A program made the position numbers and the translations under genes. From NCBI RefSeq assembly GCF_044458865.1, contig NZ_JBITIH010000017.1, positions 62,001 through 126,000 on the forward strand: 64,000 bases of DNA, given 5' to 3'. Position 1 is the stretch's first letter, and each line of letters opens with the position of its first letter. A model generated the notes under the pieces. It was not told the DNA's origin. It saw only the letters and a program-made list of their open reading frames with translations, and did not search any database. Origin of the DNA: Micromonospora_G sp044458865. Its GTDB lineage: Bacteria > Actinomycetota > Actinomycetes > Mycobacteriales > Micromonosporaceae. This document shows, piece after piece, positions 33,400-42,379 of the stretch.

Positions 33400-34335
33400 G
33401 TGACCACGATCCGCGTTGCCCACTCCGACGAACTCCCCGGGCTCGTCCAGTACCCGAACGATGCCGAACGCAACGCCGCGACCGGCACGTACCTGACCGA
33501 TCTGCTCACCAAGGGCTGCACCCGGCCGCAGTGGTGCCTGGTGGCCGAGGACGACGGCCGGCTCGTCGGCAACGTCGTGCTGTGGACCATGCCCGGCCAC
33601 GAGATGCCCACCGACGTGGTACTCCTGGAGGCCCCCTGGGACGACCCCGACCTGACCGTCGGGCTCGCGCTGCTCACGGAGGCGGCCACCCTGGCCAGGA
33701 CGCTCGGCGCCACGGAACTGGGCCACGTGGTGGACTCGCCGGTCCAGGCGTCACAGTTCCAGCGTCACCCCGAGCGGCGCGCGGAACTGTTGCGACGAGC
33801 CGGGTTCACCGTCGCCCGCGACGGCCGACGCTTCCGCTGGCTGGCCGGCGGGGTGCTCCTCCCGCAGGACACGCGACTACGGTTCCGGTCCCTCGCCGAA
33901 CTGGGCCACGAACCCTTCGTCCACCTGCTGGAGACCCTGCTCGTGGAGACCGCCGACGCGCGGCTGACCGAAAACGTGCGGCGGCACGGCCCGCGCAGGG
34001 CCGCGGAGCTGCTGTTCGAGGAGTCAGCGGAATTCGACCACGAGCCGCAGTGGTGGGAGATCGGGTACGACGCTGACGGCACTCCGGCCGCGATCAGCCT
34101 CCCGGCGTACAGCCCCGCCTTCCCGGTGATCGGCTTCGTCGGTGTCACCCCCGCGCACCGGGGCAAGGGCTACAGTTCGTCGGTCGTGGCACGGGGGACG
34201 GCGATCCTGGCCGAAGACGGCGCCACCGAGATCCGGGGCGACTGCGACGTAGAGAACATCGCGATGTTCAAGGGTTTCCAGCGCGCCGGTTACGACAACT
34301 TCGCCAACCGGATGGAGTTCACCCGCCCGCTCTGA
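33400..34335 (+). CDS. GNAT-family N-acetyltransferase
   Basis: 311 residues with a C-terminal GNAT domain: GFVGVTPAHRGKGYSSSVVARGTAI is the acetyl-CoA-binding Q/R-x-x-G-x-G/A region, followed by DCDVENIAMFKGFQRAGY, the typical N-x-x-M-x-x-x-x-x-x-x-G-F/Y strand. The N-terminal half is a second, more degenerate GNAT-like domain. Substrate unknown. GTG 33400 has GAAGG nine bases upstream; an upstream TTG at 33316 is in frame but less likely. Confidence 0.8.
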   Translation: MTTIRVAHSDELPGLVQYPNDAERNAATGTYLTDLLTKGCTRPQWCLVAEDDGRLVGNVVLWTMPGHEMPTDVVLLEAPWDDPDLTVGLALLTEAATLARTLGATELGHVVDSPVQASQFQRHPERRAELLRRAGFTVARDGRRFRWLAGGVLLPQDTRLRFRSLAELGHEPFVHLLETLLVETADARLTENVRRHGPRRAAELLFEESAEFDHEPQWWEIGYDADGTPAAISLPAYSPAFPVIGFVGVTPAHRGKGYSSSVVARGTAILAEDGATEIRGDCDVENIAMFKGFQRAGYDNFANRMEFTRPL

Positions 34336-34348
34336 GTCGTACCCGACC

Positions 34349-34381
34349 GACGCCGCCGGCTCCTCCTGGTCCGGCGGCGTC
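34349..34381. terminator. Bidirectional stem-loop terminator
   Basis: GACGCCGCCGG (34349-34359) and CCGGCGGCGTC (34371-34381) are perfectly complementary with an 11-nt loop. It lies between the convergent GNAT and P450 genes and can serve both. Confidence 0.8.
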
Positions 34382-34455
34382 GACGCCGTGCGGATTCCGT
34401 CCGGTGGCGGTGGAGCGCACCTTTTCAACCCCTTGTTCGTCAGGTTCTTACCGTG

Positions 34456-35649
34456 TCACCAGGTGATCGGGAGGGATTCGAGGGTGCGTACGGCCATACC
34501 CTGACGGAAGCGGAGTTCGTCGGAGGCCACCGCGATCCGTACGTTCGGCAGACGCCGGAGCAGTCCGCGCAGCGCCTCCTGCAGTTCCATCCGGGCGAGT
34601 TGCGCACCGAGGCAGTGGTGGATGCCCGCGCCGAAGCCGAGATGCGGGTTCTCCGGGCGGGACAGGTCGAGTCGATCCGGCGCCGTGAAGGCGGCCGGGT
34701 CGCGGTTCGCCGCGACGAACGCCGGTAGCACCGCCGACCCGGCCGGCAACGTCACCCCGTTCAGCTCCACCTCCTCGGTGGTGACCCGGGGCAGCATCAC
34801 TCCGGTTTCGCCGAGTTGGATGAACCGGGTCAGCTCCTCGACCGCGGCCGGGATCGCGTCGAGGTCCGCGCGGAGTCGGGCGAACTCCTCGGGGTGGTGC
34901 AGCAGGGTCAGCAGGAACATGTTGATCTGGTTGGTGGTGGTCTCGTGTCCACCGATCAGTACGCCGACGCAGACCGAGACGAGTTCCCGCTCGGTGAGCT
35001 TGTCCTCGTCGTCGCTGGCGCTGATCAGTGCGGTGATCAGGTCGTCGCCCGGTTCGGCGCGCTTGGCGTCGATCATCCCCGCGAAGCTGTCGAACGCCGC
35101 CTGGGTTCCCTCCGGGTCCCGGCTCCAGTCGCTCATCATCGTGTCCGACCAGGTCTTGCAGAGATACCGCAGGTGCTCCGGTACGCCGAGCAGTTCGCTG
35201 ATCACCGCGATCGGGAACGGCGTCGAGAAGTGCCGTGCGAGGTCGACCGGCCGGGGCTGGGCCTCCACGTCGTCGAGCAGTTCGTCGACGAGCTTCGTCA
35301 CCCACGGTCGTAGCTGCTCGACCCGCCGGGGAGTGAACGCACGGGCGACCAGCCGACGCATCCGGGTGTGGTCCGGCGGGTCCATCCCGATCAACGATTC
35401 GGTTTCCAGCACGCCGAGTTCTTTCGGCGGCCCACCGGGCCCGACGGCAGCGGCCCGGCTGAACCGGGCATCGGTGAGCACCCGGCGTACGTCGGCGTAC
35501 CGGCTCACCAGCCATGCCGGGCTGCCGTCGGGCATGGTCACCGGCGTGACCGGGCGGTGTTCGCGCAGCTCGGCGAGTTGCGGCGAGGGGTGGAAGATCG
35601 TCGGCGGTGCGGCGAACGGGTACGGGATCGGGGTCTGCGCTTCGGTCAT
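34456..35649 (-). CDS. Cytochrome P450
   Basis: 397 residues from ATG 35649 (AGGGCAGG upstream). Class I bacterial P450 marks: I-helix IGGHETTTNQ (about residues 235-244), ExxR as EELTR, and the heme loop FGAGIHHCLG with the thiolate Cys at about 346. It is the last gene of the terpenoid operon and likely hydroxylates the cyclised or glycosylated product. No ferredoxin gene of the P450 redox type is adjacent. The open frame upstream of 35649 is not coding. Confidence 0.92.
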   Translation of the reverse strand: MTEAQTPIPYPFAAPPTIFHPSPQLAELREHRPVTPVTMPDGSPAWLVSRYADVRRVLTDARFSRAAAVGPGGPPKELGVLETESLIGMDPPDHTRMRRLVARAFTPRRVEQLRPWVTKLVDELLDDVEAQPRPVDLARHFSTPFPIAVISELLGVPEHLRYLCKTWSDTMMSDWSRDPEGTQAAFDSFAGMIDAKRAEPGDDLITALISASDDEDKLTERELVSVCVGVLIGGHETTTNQINMFLLTLLHHPEEFARLRADLDAIPAAVEELTRFIQLGETGVMLPRVTTEEVELNGVTLPAGSAVLPAFVAANRDPAAFTAPDRLDLSRPENPHLGFGAGIHHCLGAQLARMELQEALRGLLRRLPNVRIAVASDELRFRQGMAVRTLESLPITW

Positions 35650-35698
35650 CGGTACCTGCCCTGAGAAGTCGGGAGCGGATGGGGAGAATGCGGGCAGA

Positions 35699-36913
35699 TC
35701 AGGGGGGCGCGCCGACCCGTCCTCGGGAGGCCAGCCGTTCCAGCGCCGGAACCAGGTCGGCCGGTGCGGGGCGGGCGTGGATGGCGTCGCGCAACCGGTG
35801 CGCCGCATCCGTCCAGCTCCGGTCGTGCAGCAGGTCGGTGAGCCGTTCCCGGATCGCCGGTCCGTCCACCGCCGACCCGTCCAGGTAACCGCCGGCGCCG
35901 GTCGCGGCGAGTCGCGCCGCGTTGAAGTGCTGGTCGCTGACCTGGGGAAGCACGAGTTGCGGCACGCCGAGCGCGGCCGCGGTCATGGTGGTGCCGGCAC
36001 CACCCTGGTGCACCAACGCCCGGCAGGTCGGCAGCACCAGGTGCAGGGCCAGCGGCGCCGCCGCCACCCGTACGTTCGGCGGCGGCTCGCCGAGCTGGTC
36101 GCGTTGCCCGGCGTCGAGTGCGACCACCACCTCCAGGTCGAGCGCGGCGAGTGCCGCCACCACCTGCGGTGCACCAAGCAACCCGGTCAGTTCGGCGCCC
36201 GCCATCATGGTTCCCCAGGTGACGCAGATCCGGTCCCGGTCCGGCCCGCAGTCACGCCACAACCAGTCCGGCAGCACCGAAACCCCGTTGTAGGGCACGA
36301 ACCGGGTCGGCTCGGTGGGTACGGCGACCGGCACCCGCATCGGCGCCGGGCACGGGTCGATGGTCAGCGTGCCGTCGAGATCGACCCGGTCGGTCGGCAC
36401 GCCCACCCGGGCGGCGAGCGGGCCGACCACCGCCTCCGGATCGAGGTCGAGTTCGGTGCCGGAGTCCGGCCCCCACAGGTGACGCACCCCGGGCACGCCG
36501 AGCGCGGCGGCGGTGATCGCACCGGCCAGGTTGAACGGTTCGTACACGACCAGGTCGGGTCGGAAGGCGCGGCCGAAGGCGACCAGGTCGTCGAGCATCG
36601 CGTCGGCGTACCGGACCACCCCGCCGTCCGGGGTGATCTCCGGTTTCATCCGGTTGCCGGTCGCCGTTGCCGCGTGTGTGGGGGAGCGGGCGGCCACCGG
36701 GCCGATCTGACCGCTGAAGACCGTCGCGAAGTCGAGATCCACCCCGACCGGTACGGCGGTCAGCCCCGCCGAGGTGACCGCGTCGACCAGCCCCGGCCGG
36801 GCGGCGACCCGGACCTGGTGACCGGCGGCCTGTAGCGCCCAGCCGAGCGGGACCAGCGGAAAGAAGTGCGACCGCCAGCCCCAGGTGGCCATCAGCACCC
36901 GCACGGGCACCAC
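35699..36913 (-). CDS. Glycosyltransferase, GT-B fold (antibiotic/UGT-like, GT1)
   Basis: About 404 residues. The N-terminal VRVLMATWGWRSHFFPLVPLGWALQAAGH is the acceptor-domain start of antibiotic glycosyltransferases, and the C-terminal donor-binding block reads ALVHQGGAGTTMTAAALGVPQLVLP followed by SDQHFNAARL. It should transfer a nucleotide-activated sugar to the terpenoid. Start is uncertain: GTG 36913 or 36910 gives the usual length; the longer frame to 37054 would overlap the preceding gene by 62 bp. Confidence 0.85.
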   Translation of the reverse strand: MVPVRVLMATWGWRSHFFPLVPLGWALQAAGHQVRVAARPGLVDAVTSAGLTAVPVGVDLDFATVFSGQIGPVAARSPTHAATATGNRMKPEITPDGGVVRYADAMLDDLVAFGRAFRPDLVVYEPFNLAGAITAAALGVPGVRHLWGPDSGTELDLDPEAVVGPLAARVGVPTDRVDLDGTLTIDPCPAPMRVPVAVPTEPTRFVPYNGVSVLPDWLWRDCGPDRDRICVTWGTMMAGAELTGLLGAPQVVAALAALDLEVVVALDAGQRDQLGEPPPNVRVAAAPLALHLVLPTCRALVHQGGAGTTMTAAALGVPQLVLPQVSDQHFNAARLAATGAGGYLDGSAVDGPAIRERLTDLLHDRSWTDAAHRLRDAIHARPAPADLVPALERLASRGRVGAPP

Positions 36914-36992
36914 CGGTCCGGGTCTTCGACGCGCGTCGGTCGTCCCATCAGGCCCCGCCGGTCCGCCACCGGGTTCGGCTCCACTGTGCTGG

Positions 36993-38276
36993 TCATGCTG
37001 CCGTACCGCCGTTCGCCGGGGACTGCCCGCTGCCGGCGTACGCCCGCCGGTCACCGAGCAGTCCGAGTTGGTAGAGCCGGTCGACCGGGGTCAACCGGTG
37101 CGGGGCGACTCCGGCGAGGTTGCCGGTGGTGAGCCCGAGCAGACGGGGATTCGCGGCGGTGTGCCGCATCATCCGCCCGCCGACCAGCCGGGCGAGCCCG
37201 GTGGTGCTGGTCAGCATCCGGGCGGCGTGGTGGCTGACCGTCGCGGTGTGGTCGAGCCGTCGCAGCCGGGTCGTGTGGTAGTCGGCCAGTACCCGGTCCA
37301 GCGTGCCGGTGTCGGTCCCACCGGTGGCGTCGAGGAGGTCGGCCAGGGCCTCGGCGTCACCCAGGGAACTGTTCATGCCCTGTGCCGCCATCGGGTGTAC
37401 GGCGTGCGCCGCCTCGCCGACCAGGGCGAGGCCGGGTACGGCCAGCCGGGGTGCGCGAAGCCGGTAGACCGCGAGGATCTGCCGCTGACGCAGGTGTGTC
37501 CGGAGTGCGTCGGCGAGCGGGGTCAGCGCGGGTACCCCGGTCAGCACCCGGTCGCACCAGGCGGCGAGCGCGTCGCCGCCGAGGCCGCGTAGTTCGTCGC
37601 GCCGGATCTGGACGTAGAGCCGGCACCGGTCACCCGGCAGGGGGTAGACCAGCCGTAGGCCGTGCCCGGCCCGGTAGGCGCTGACCTCGTCGGCGACCTG
37701 TACCCCAGGAAGGTCGAAGGCGACGAGCTTGTGGTCGTAGTCCCGGCGGATCCCGTCCAGGCCGACCGAGCGGCGCAGCCGGGAGGAGAGCCCGTCGGCG
37801 GCGACCACGAGCCGGGCGTCGATCTCCACCGGTTTGCCGCCGTCGACCGCGCGTACCCCGGTGACCCGGCCGGTGGGGTCGCGCAGCGCCCCTTCGACCA
37901 GCACACCACGGCGTATCTCGACGGTCGGGCCGAGTGTGCCGGCGAGCGCGTGCAGCACGTTCGGGTAGCCGGTGCAGAGGATCTGCCGGTACGTACCGGG
38001 CAGCGCGTCGTAGTCCAGACCGAGCAGGATCCGCCCGGCCGGGTCCCGGATGGCCAGTCGGCCCACCGGCACCGCGCCGCCGGTACGCAGCGCCGGCAGG
38101 ACACCCCAGCGGTCCAGTATCCGGACCGATTCCGGTTGCAGTAGTTCGCCCTTTGCCACCTCGACCGGCGCCGCCTGGCGCTCCAGCACCAGCACGGAGA
38201 GGCCCAGTGCGCCGAGTGCCCGGGCACTGGCGAGCCCGCCGACCCCGGCGCCGCAGATCACCACGTCGTAGCTCAA
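36993..38276 (-). CDS. FAD-dependent monooxygenase / epoxidase-like
   Basis: 427 residues from TTG 38276, which overlaps the cyclase stop (TTGA). Group A flavoprotein monooxygenase: Rossmann motif VVICGAGVGGLASARAL (6-22), DG motif LVVAADGLSSRLRRSVG, and the GD-type motif LALVGEAAHAVHPMAAQGMN, in which the usual Asp is Glu. Its direct coupling to a squalene-cyclase-like gene suggests it epoxidises a polyprenyl double bond so that cyclisation can be started by epoxide opening. A geranylgeranyl-reductase-like role is an alternative. Confidence 0.82.
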   Translation of the reverse strand: MSYDVVICGAGVGGLASARALGALGLSVLVLERQAAPVEVAKGELLQPESVRILDRWGVLPALRTGGAVPVGRLAIRDPAGRILLGLDYDALPGTYRQILCTGYPNVLHALAGTLGPTVEIRRGVLVEGALRDPTGRVTGVRAVDGGKPVEIDARLVVAADGLSSRLRRSVGLDGIRRDYDHKLVAFDLPGVQVADEVSAYRAGHGLRLVYPLPGDRCRLYVQIRRDELRGLGGDALAAWCDRVLTGVPALTPLADALRTHLRQRQILAVYRLRAPRLAVPGLALVGEAAHAVHPMAAQGMNSSLGDAEALADLLDATGGTDTGTLDRVLADYHTTRLRRLDHTATVSHHAARMLTSTTGLARLVGGRMMRHTAANPRLLGLTTGNLAGVAPHRLTPVDRLYQLGLLGDRRAYAGSGQSPANGGTAA

Positions 38277-39952
38277 CGTGCCGCCGCCTCGACCGCCGTC
38301 CGGTAGCCCCCGAGCGCCCGCAGTGCCAGCGACTGGGCGATGGCTCCGTTCGGGTAGTACATGTAGTTGCGGATGTAGGCGCAGATCCGGCTGGGACGCC
38401 AGATGCCGTCGGGTTCCTGTGCGGCGAGCAGCCAGCCGACACCGCGTCGGATCACCTCGTCGTCGGCGGGGACCCCGGCGCCGAGCAGGGCGGGCAGGGC
38501 CCACGCGGTCTCCTCGACCGAGGCGTCGTCGGTGGTGCTGCCCGAACCCCACCCGCCGTCGGCGCGTTGGGCGCGCAGCAGCCACCCCTTGGCCCGTACG
38601 GCCACCGGGTCGGCCCGTAGACCGGCGTGGCAGAGGGCGTCGAGCACGATTGCCGTGCCGGTGGTGAAGTCGCGGTACCAGAGGTTGTGGAAGGAGCCGT
38701 CCGGCCGCTGCTGGGTGAGCAGCCAGCGGGCCGCCGCCGCGACGGGCGGGCTGTCGTGGGCGTGACCGGCCTCGCGTAGGGCGATGATGCCCTGGCTGGT
38801 GATGCCGGGGCAGGGTCCGTCGTTGGGCAGCTTGGTGTCGCGTACCCAGAGGCTCCACGAGCCGCGCTGGTCCTGCCGGTCCAGCAACCAGGCCAGCCCG
38901 GAGTGGAGCACCGGGTCGGCGTCGTGGCCGGGCAGACGCGCCAGCGCGGCGAGGATCTCCGCCGACTCCAGCGTGACCGGCCAGCCGCGCGGGCCGGAGT
39001 AGCTCCAGCCGCCGGCCGGCACGCCGAGTACGGTGAACGACTCGCGCTGCTGGCCACGGTGGAACAGGTTTCGGGTCGGGGCCAGCCGGCGGTCGTCGGC
39101 GTACCCGGCGGCGATCAGGCCGGTGGCGGCGAAAGCCGAGCGGGTCAGGTCGAGGTTGGACACCGCGTCCCAGGCGCCGTCCGGGCGGACCGAGTCACGC
39201 AGGAACCGGGTGATCGCGGTGACCAGGTGCGGGGCGAGCCCGGCGTGGGCCAGCCCCAGGCAGACCAGGGCGGCCGGCCACGGGTCCTCGCTGAGCACTC
39301 CGGTCCGACCTTCGTGCTGGTGGATCGCCTCCAGCAGGCGCAGCGCCGTGGGCTGGGCCAGCCGACGGGTGAGCCGGCGCAGCGGTCCCGGGGCCGGCAG
39401 GGTGCGGGTTTGCAGCAGCGCCATGCCGATGAACGGGGCGGTACGGAAGGAGATCCGCTGTCGCCGTACCTTGTCGAAGAGGACCAGTTCCAGTGGCAGT
39501 CGACGCAGTTCACCGGCTTCGGGCAGTTCGGCCAGGGCCAGGAACTGCTTGCACATGGCGGTCACCGCCAGGTCCTCGATGACCGCCACCCCGCCGAGTT
39601 CGGCCAGCCGGCGCCGGCCCGCGACGACCGCCTCGGCGCTGCCGGTCGGGGCGACGAGGTGCAGGGTGGCGGTGGCGATGATGGTGGGTACGAGGGCGCT
39701 CTCCGCGCCGGTCACCCCGCCCCAGCCGCCGTCCGGGCGCTGCTGTCGGCGGAGCCAGTCCGCACCGGTCCTGATCAGTGCGGCGGAGCCGCTCGGGTCG
39801 GCCGTGCGCAGGGCGGCGATCGCTCCCGCGGTGCCCAGGACCGAGCCGGGGGGCGAGTCCCGGAAGGCACCGTCCGGGCGCTGCCGCCGGAACAGTTCCT
39901 CGGCGCCGACGGAGATGGCGCGGGAGACCTGGTCGATCTGGACCGAGCGCAT
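38273..39952 (-). CDS. Squalene/oxidosqualene-cyclase-like terpene cyclase with altered catalytic motif
   Basis: 559 residues built from alpha/alpha-barrel repeats with at least six QW-type motifs (RPDGGWGG near 73, RPDGAW 257, GGWSYS 315, RPDGSFHNLWY, RADGGWG, EPDGIW). It is shorter than squalene-hopene cyclases (about 630 residues). The bacterial DxDD acid motif is absent. At its place is GWPVTLESAE (323-332), which aligns with the GWP(I/V)SDCTAE motif of oxidosqualene cyclases, with Asp replaced by Leu328 and Cys by Glu329. NLDLTRSA (near 266-273) matches the WDTA(L) segment 60 residues upstream in that family. An epoxide-type substrate fits, but the acid is unclear. Confidence 0.8.
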   Translation of the reverse strand: MRSVQIDQVSRAISVGAEELFRRQRPDGAFRDSPPGSVLGTAGAIAALRTADPSGSAALIRTGADWLRRQQRPDGGWGGVTGAESALVPTIIATATLHLVAPTGSAEAVVAGRRRLAELGGVAVIEDLAVTAMCKQFLALAELPEAGELRRLPLELVLFDKVRRQRISFRTAPFIGMALLQTRTLPAPGPLRRLTRRLAQPTALRLLEAIHQHEGRTGVLSEDPWPAALVCLGLAHAGLAPHLVTAITRFLRDSVRPDGAWDAVSNLDLTRSAFAATGLIAAGYADDRRLAPTRNLFHRGQQRESFTVLGVPAGGWSYSGPRGWPVTLESAEILAALARLPGHDADPVLHSGLAWLLDRQDQRGSWSLWVRDTKLPNDGPCPGITSQGIIALREAGHAHDSPPVAAAARWLLTQQRPDGSFHNLWYRDFTTGTAIVLDALCHAGLRADPVAVRAKGWLLRAQRADGGWGSGSTTDDASVEETAWALPALLGAGVPADDEVIRRGVGWLLAAQEPDGIWRPSRICAYIRNYMYYPNGAIAQSLALRALGGYRTAVEAAAR

Positions 39953-39965
39953 GGGGCGGCTTCCT

Positions 39966-41012
39966 TCAGCTGTGTTCGGGTAGGTGGGGCAGGGTGATCA
40001 CCGGGTGGCCGGGTGGTCCGAGTTCGTACCCGGCCCGCATCCGGGCCTGGCTCCAACCGGTGACGAGCAGGATCGCCACCGTCAGCACCGCGGCGGGGGC
40101 GAGTCCGAAGCCGAGGGCGACCATCGAGCCGGCGAGTCCGACTCGTTCCAGGACGAGGAGTTCGTGGGCGCGCAGCGCGGTGCGTACCGACAGGTCGCCA
40201 CGGCGGGCGAGCAGACTCACGAAGATCGACGACCCGGCCACGGCAAGCAGCGCGAGTAACCAGAGGTAGGGCGTCCGGCCGTCGGGGTGGACCGCCTCGG
40301 CCGGCGTCGTCACACCGCCGACCAGGGCGGCGACCAGGGTCAGGGCGTAGCAGCCGGTGGCGGTCCAGACCGCTGCCCGGTAGCCGTGTCGCACCGGCAT
40401 GGTCTGGTATCCGCCGGCCCGGTCACCGTCGACGTCGCGCAGCGTGCCGACCAGGTTCGAGGCGGTGTCGTGTGCCCAGATCGCGACGAGGAACGGGAGT
40501 AGCGCCCACAGGTACGGTCCGGGGTCCAGCAGCGCGCCGTAGAGCAGGGCCAGCGCGCCGAGCAGGCCGCGGATCAGGTTGCCGGCCAGGCCGCGGGCCT
40601 TCAGACCCCGGCTGTACGCGACGATGCCGCCTGCGGCGAGCAGGGCGACCAGTGTGGCGGGCCAACCCCCGAGTACGGTCAGCCCGCCGACCGCGACGAG
40701 GCAGGCGATGCCGCAGCCGAGTGCCGTTTCGGGGCGGAGCCGGCCCGAGGGGATCGGCCGGTGGGGTTTGCTGATCGCGTCCAACCGCCGGTCGAACCAG
40801 TCGCCGAGGTAGTGCCCGCCGATCCAGCCGATCGTCGGGGTGGCCCAGGCGGCGAGCAGCGCCCACCACTCGTGTTCTCCACCGGTCAGGCCGGCGCCGG
40901 CGAGTCCGAGCAGGCCGACGTACCAGAGGGTGTACGGGCGCCAGGTCTGTACGTGTGCGACCAGTGCGTCCCGGCCGTGCCGTGTGGTGTTCGTCATGCC
41001 CGCTGTCACCAT
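39966..41012 (-). CDS. UbiA-family prenyltransferase (integral membrane)
   Basis: 348 residues with about eight hydrophobic helices. The first Asp-rich motif is GGHYLGDWFDRRLD (about 66-78, D71/D74/D78 replacing N-D-x-x-D), followed by the conserved KPHRPIPSGRL. The second is NLVGTLRDVDGDRAGG. UbiA enzymes bind a prenyl diphosphate through Mg2+; some relatives act as terpene cyclases instead. It sits between the prenyl synthase and the cyclase. Start ATG 41012 overlaps the synthase stop by 7 bp; ATG 40997 is an alternative. Confidence 0.87.
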   Translation of the reverse strand: MVTAGMTNTTRHGRDALVAHVQTWRPYTLWYVGLLGLAGAGLTGGEHEWWALLAAWATPTIGWIGGHYLGDWFDRRLDAISKPHRPIPSGRLRPETALGCGIACLVAVGGLTVLGGWPATLVALLAAGGIVAYSRGLKARGLAGNLIRGLLGALALLYGALLDPGPYLWALLPFLVAIWAHDTASNLVGTLRDVDGDRAGGYQTMPVRHGYRAAVWTATGCYALTLVAALVGGVTTPAEAVHPDGRTPYLWLLALLAVAGSSIFVSLLARRGDLSVRTALRAHELLVLERVGLAGSMVALGFGLAPAAVLTVAILLVTGWSQARMRAGYELGPPGHPVITLPHLPEHS

Positions 41013-42037
41013 TGCCGCGCGGTGGCCCAGTGGGTGATGCCGGCGAGTACCGCGACACTGGGTGACGACTCCAGGGTGGAGAGTTGGTTCCGTGCCCGCC
41101 GGATGTGTTCGGTCACGTGGTCGGGGGCCCGCTCCAGCGCGCCGGTCTCGTGTAGCAGCCGGTGGAAGTCCTCGAGGGCGGCGGCGTCGGCCGACCGGCG
41201 GTTGAGTGCCTCGACCAGCCGTCGGCGCTGGGCCCGGTTGCCGGCCTGGTACGCCAGCAGCACCGGCAGGGTGGTGCGGCCGTTGGCCAGGTCGTTGGTG
41301 GGTGACTTGCCCGCCACCGCCGCTGGTGTGGTGTACGCCAGCAGGTCGTCGCGGATCTGGAAGGCGACTCCGAGGTGTTCGCCGTAGCTGGCCAACTGTC
41401 GGCAGTGGCCCGGTTCGGCGCCGGCGAGGATGGCGCCGATCTCGCAGACGGCCCGGAACAGGGCGCCGGTCTTGAGTCGGATCATCTCCAGGTAGGTGGC
41501 CACGTCGATGCCGGGGTCGCCGACGAGTTGCGCCTCCAGCACCTGTCCCCGGCACAGGTCGGTGCCGGCGCGGGCGAGTACGGCGATCGCGGTGCCGATC
41601 GCGCTGTCCGACACCCCTGCGGCGCGGCACTCGGTGATCGACTCGAAGGCGGTGAAGATGAGGGCGTCGCCGGCCACGATCGCGTCCGGCAGGCCGTAGA
41701 CCAGGGGGACTGCGGGGCGGCCTCGACGCATCTCGTCGGCGTCGATGATGTCGTCGTGCACCAGGGTCGCGACGTGGAGGTACTCCAGGCCGAGTGCGGC
41801 CGGCAGGATGTCCTCCGGTCGGCCGCCCACGGCGGCGGCCGACTCCAGCATCAATATCGGCCGGATCAGTTTTCCCGCCGGGAGCAGTGCGTAACGATGT
41901 ATAGTCGACAGCCTGTCGGCGGTGTCTGTTGTCGCTGGCCACCTGTCATCGAGTGCGTCACGTAGAAGTCGGGCGGCGCGACTCGACGTCAGGTCTTTCA
42001 GGAAGTCGCGAGGGTCTGTTCCGGCAATCGCGGTCAT
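41006..42037 (-). CDS. Polyprenyl (probably geranylgeranyl) diphosphate synthase
   Basis: 343 residues from ATG 42037. The first Asp-rich motif is DDIID (95-99) preceded by LHVATLVH, with small residues upstream that would allow chains longer than C15. The second motif reads DDLLAY (230-235), so the third Asp of DDxxD is Ala; the rest (FQIRDDLL, NDLANGRTTLPVLL) is normal. It is the first gene of the terpenoid operon. An upstream TTG (42088) is in frame. Product length cannot be read reliably. Confidence 0.85.
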   Translation of the reverse strand: MTAIAGTDPRDFLKDLTSSRAARLLRDALDDRWPATTDTADRLSTIHRYALLPAGKLIRPILMLESAAAVGGRPEDILPAALGLEYLHVATLVHDDIIDADEMRRGRPAVPLVYGLPDAIVAGDALIFTAFESITECRAAGVSDSAIGTAIAVLARAGTDLCRGQVLEAQLVGDPGIDVATYLEMIRLKTGALFRAVCEIGAILAGAEPGHCRQLASYGEHLGVAFQIRDDLLAYTTPAAVAGKSPTNDLANGRTTLPVLLAYQAGNRAQRRRLVEALNRRSADAAALEDFHRLLHETGALERAPDHVTEHIRRARNQLSTLESSPSVAVLAGITHWATARQW

Positions 42038-42155
42038 GGGCTCACGGTCCTTGCTGGCAGGATCGCGGGTGTGTCTCTTGTGGATCAATCGAATTACGGC
42101 GACCGTACCATCGCCCCCGCGCAGGGTAAAGAAGTTTCTCGATGGTATAATCTTC

Positions 42156-42171
42156 GTGTCAAATTTGTCAC
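42156..42171. promoter_or_regulatory. Inverted repeat in the promoter region of the terpenoid operon
   Basis: GTGTCAAATTTGTCAC is a 16-bp palindrome with one symmetric mismatch, in an unusually AT-rich leader. On the minus strand TTGTGA (42172-42167) is followed after 18 bp by TATACC, a plausible sigma-70-type promoter that would overlap the palindrome. This fits an operator for a repressor. On the plus strand TATAAT occurs at 42146-42151. Confidence 0.45.
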
Positions 42172-42379
42172 AAGGGCGATATCACCGCTCAATTCACGGT
42201 TGCTCGGGGCAACTACGAACGACCATCATGAAAGAGCGCCTCTGGGGTGAAATCAGGCAAGATCCACACTCTCTGATCGAATCGGAATTTTCCCTGTTCG
42301 GGCCGCTGGTCGACCTATCCGGGTCGATGTGCCGGCCATTTGGCGAAATTCGAAGAGCCCGTGTTCGCCAGTTCTGGCG

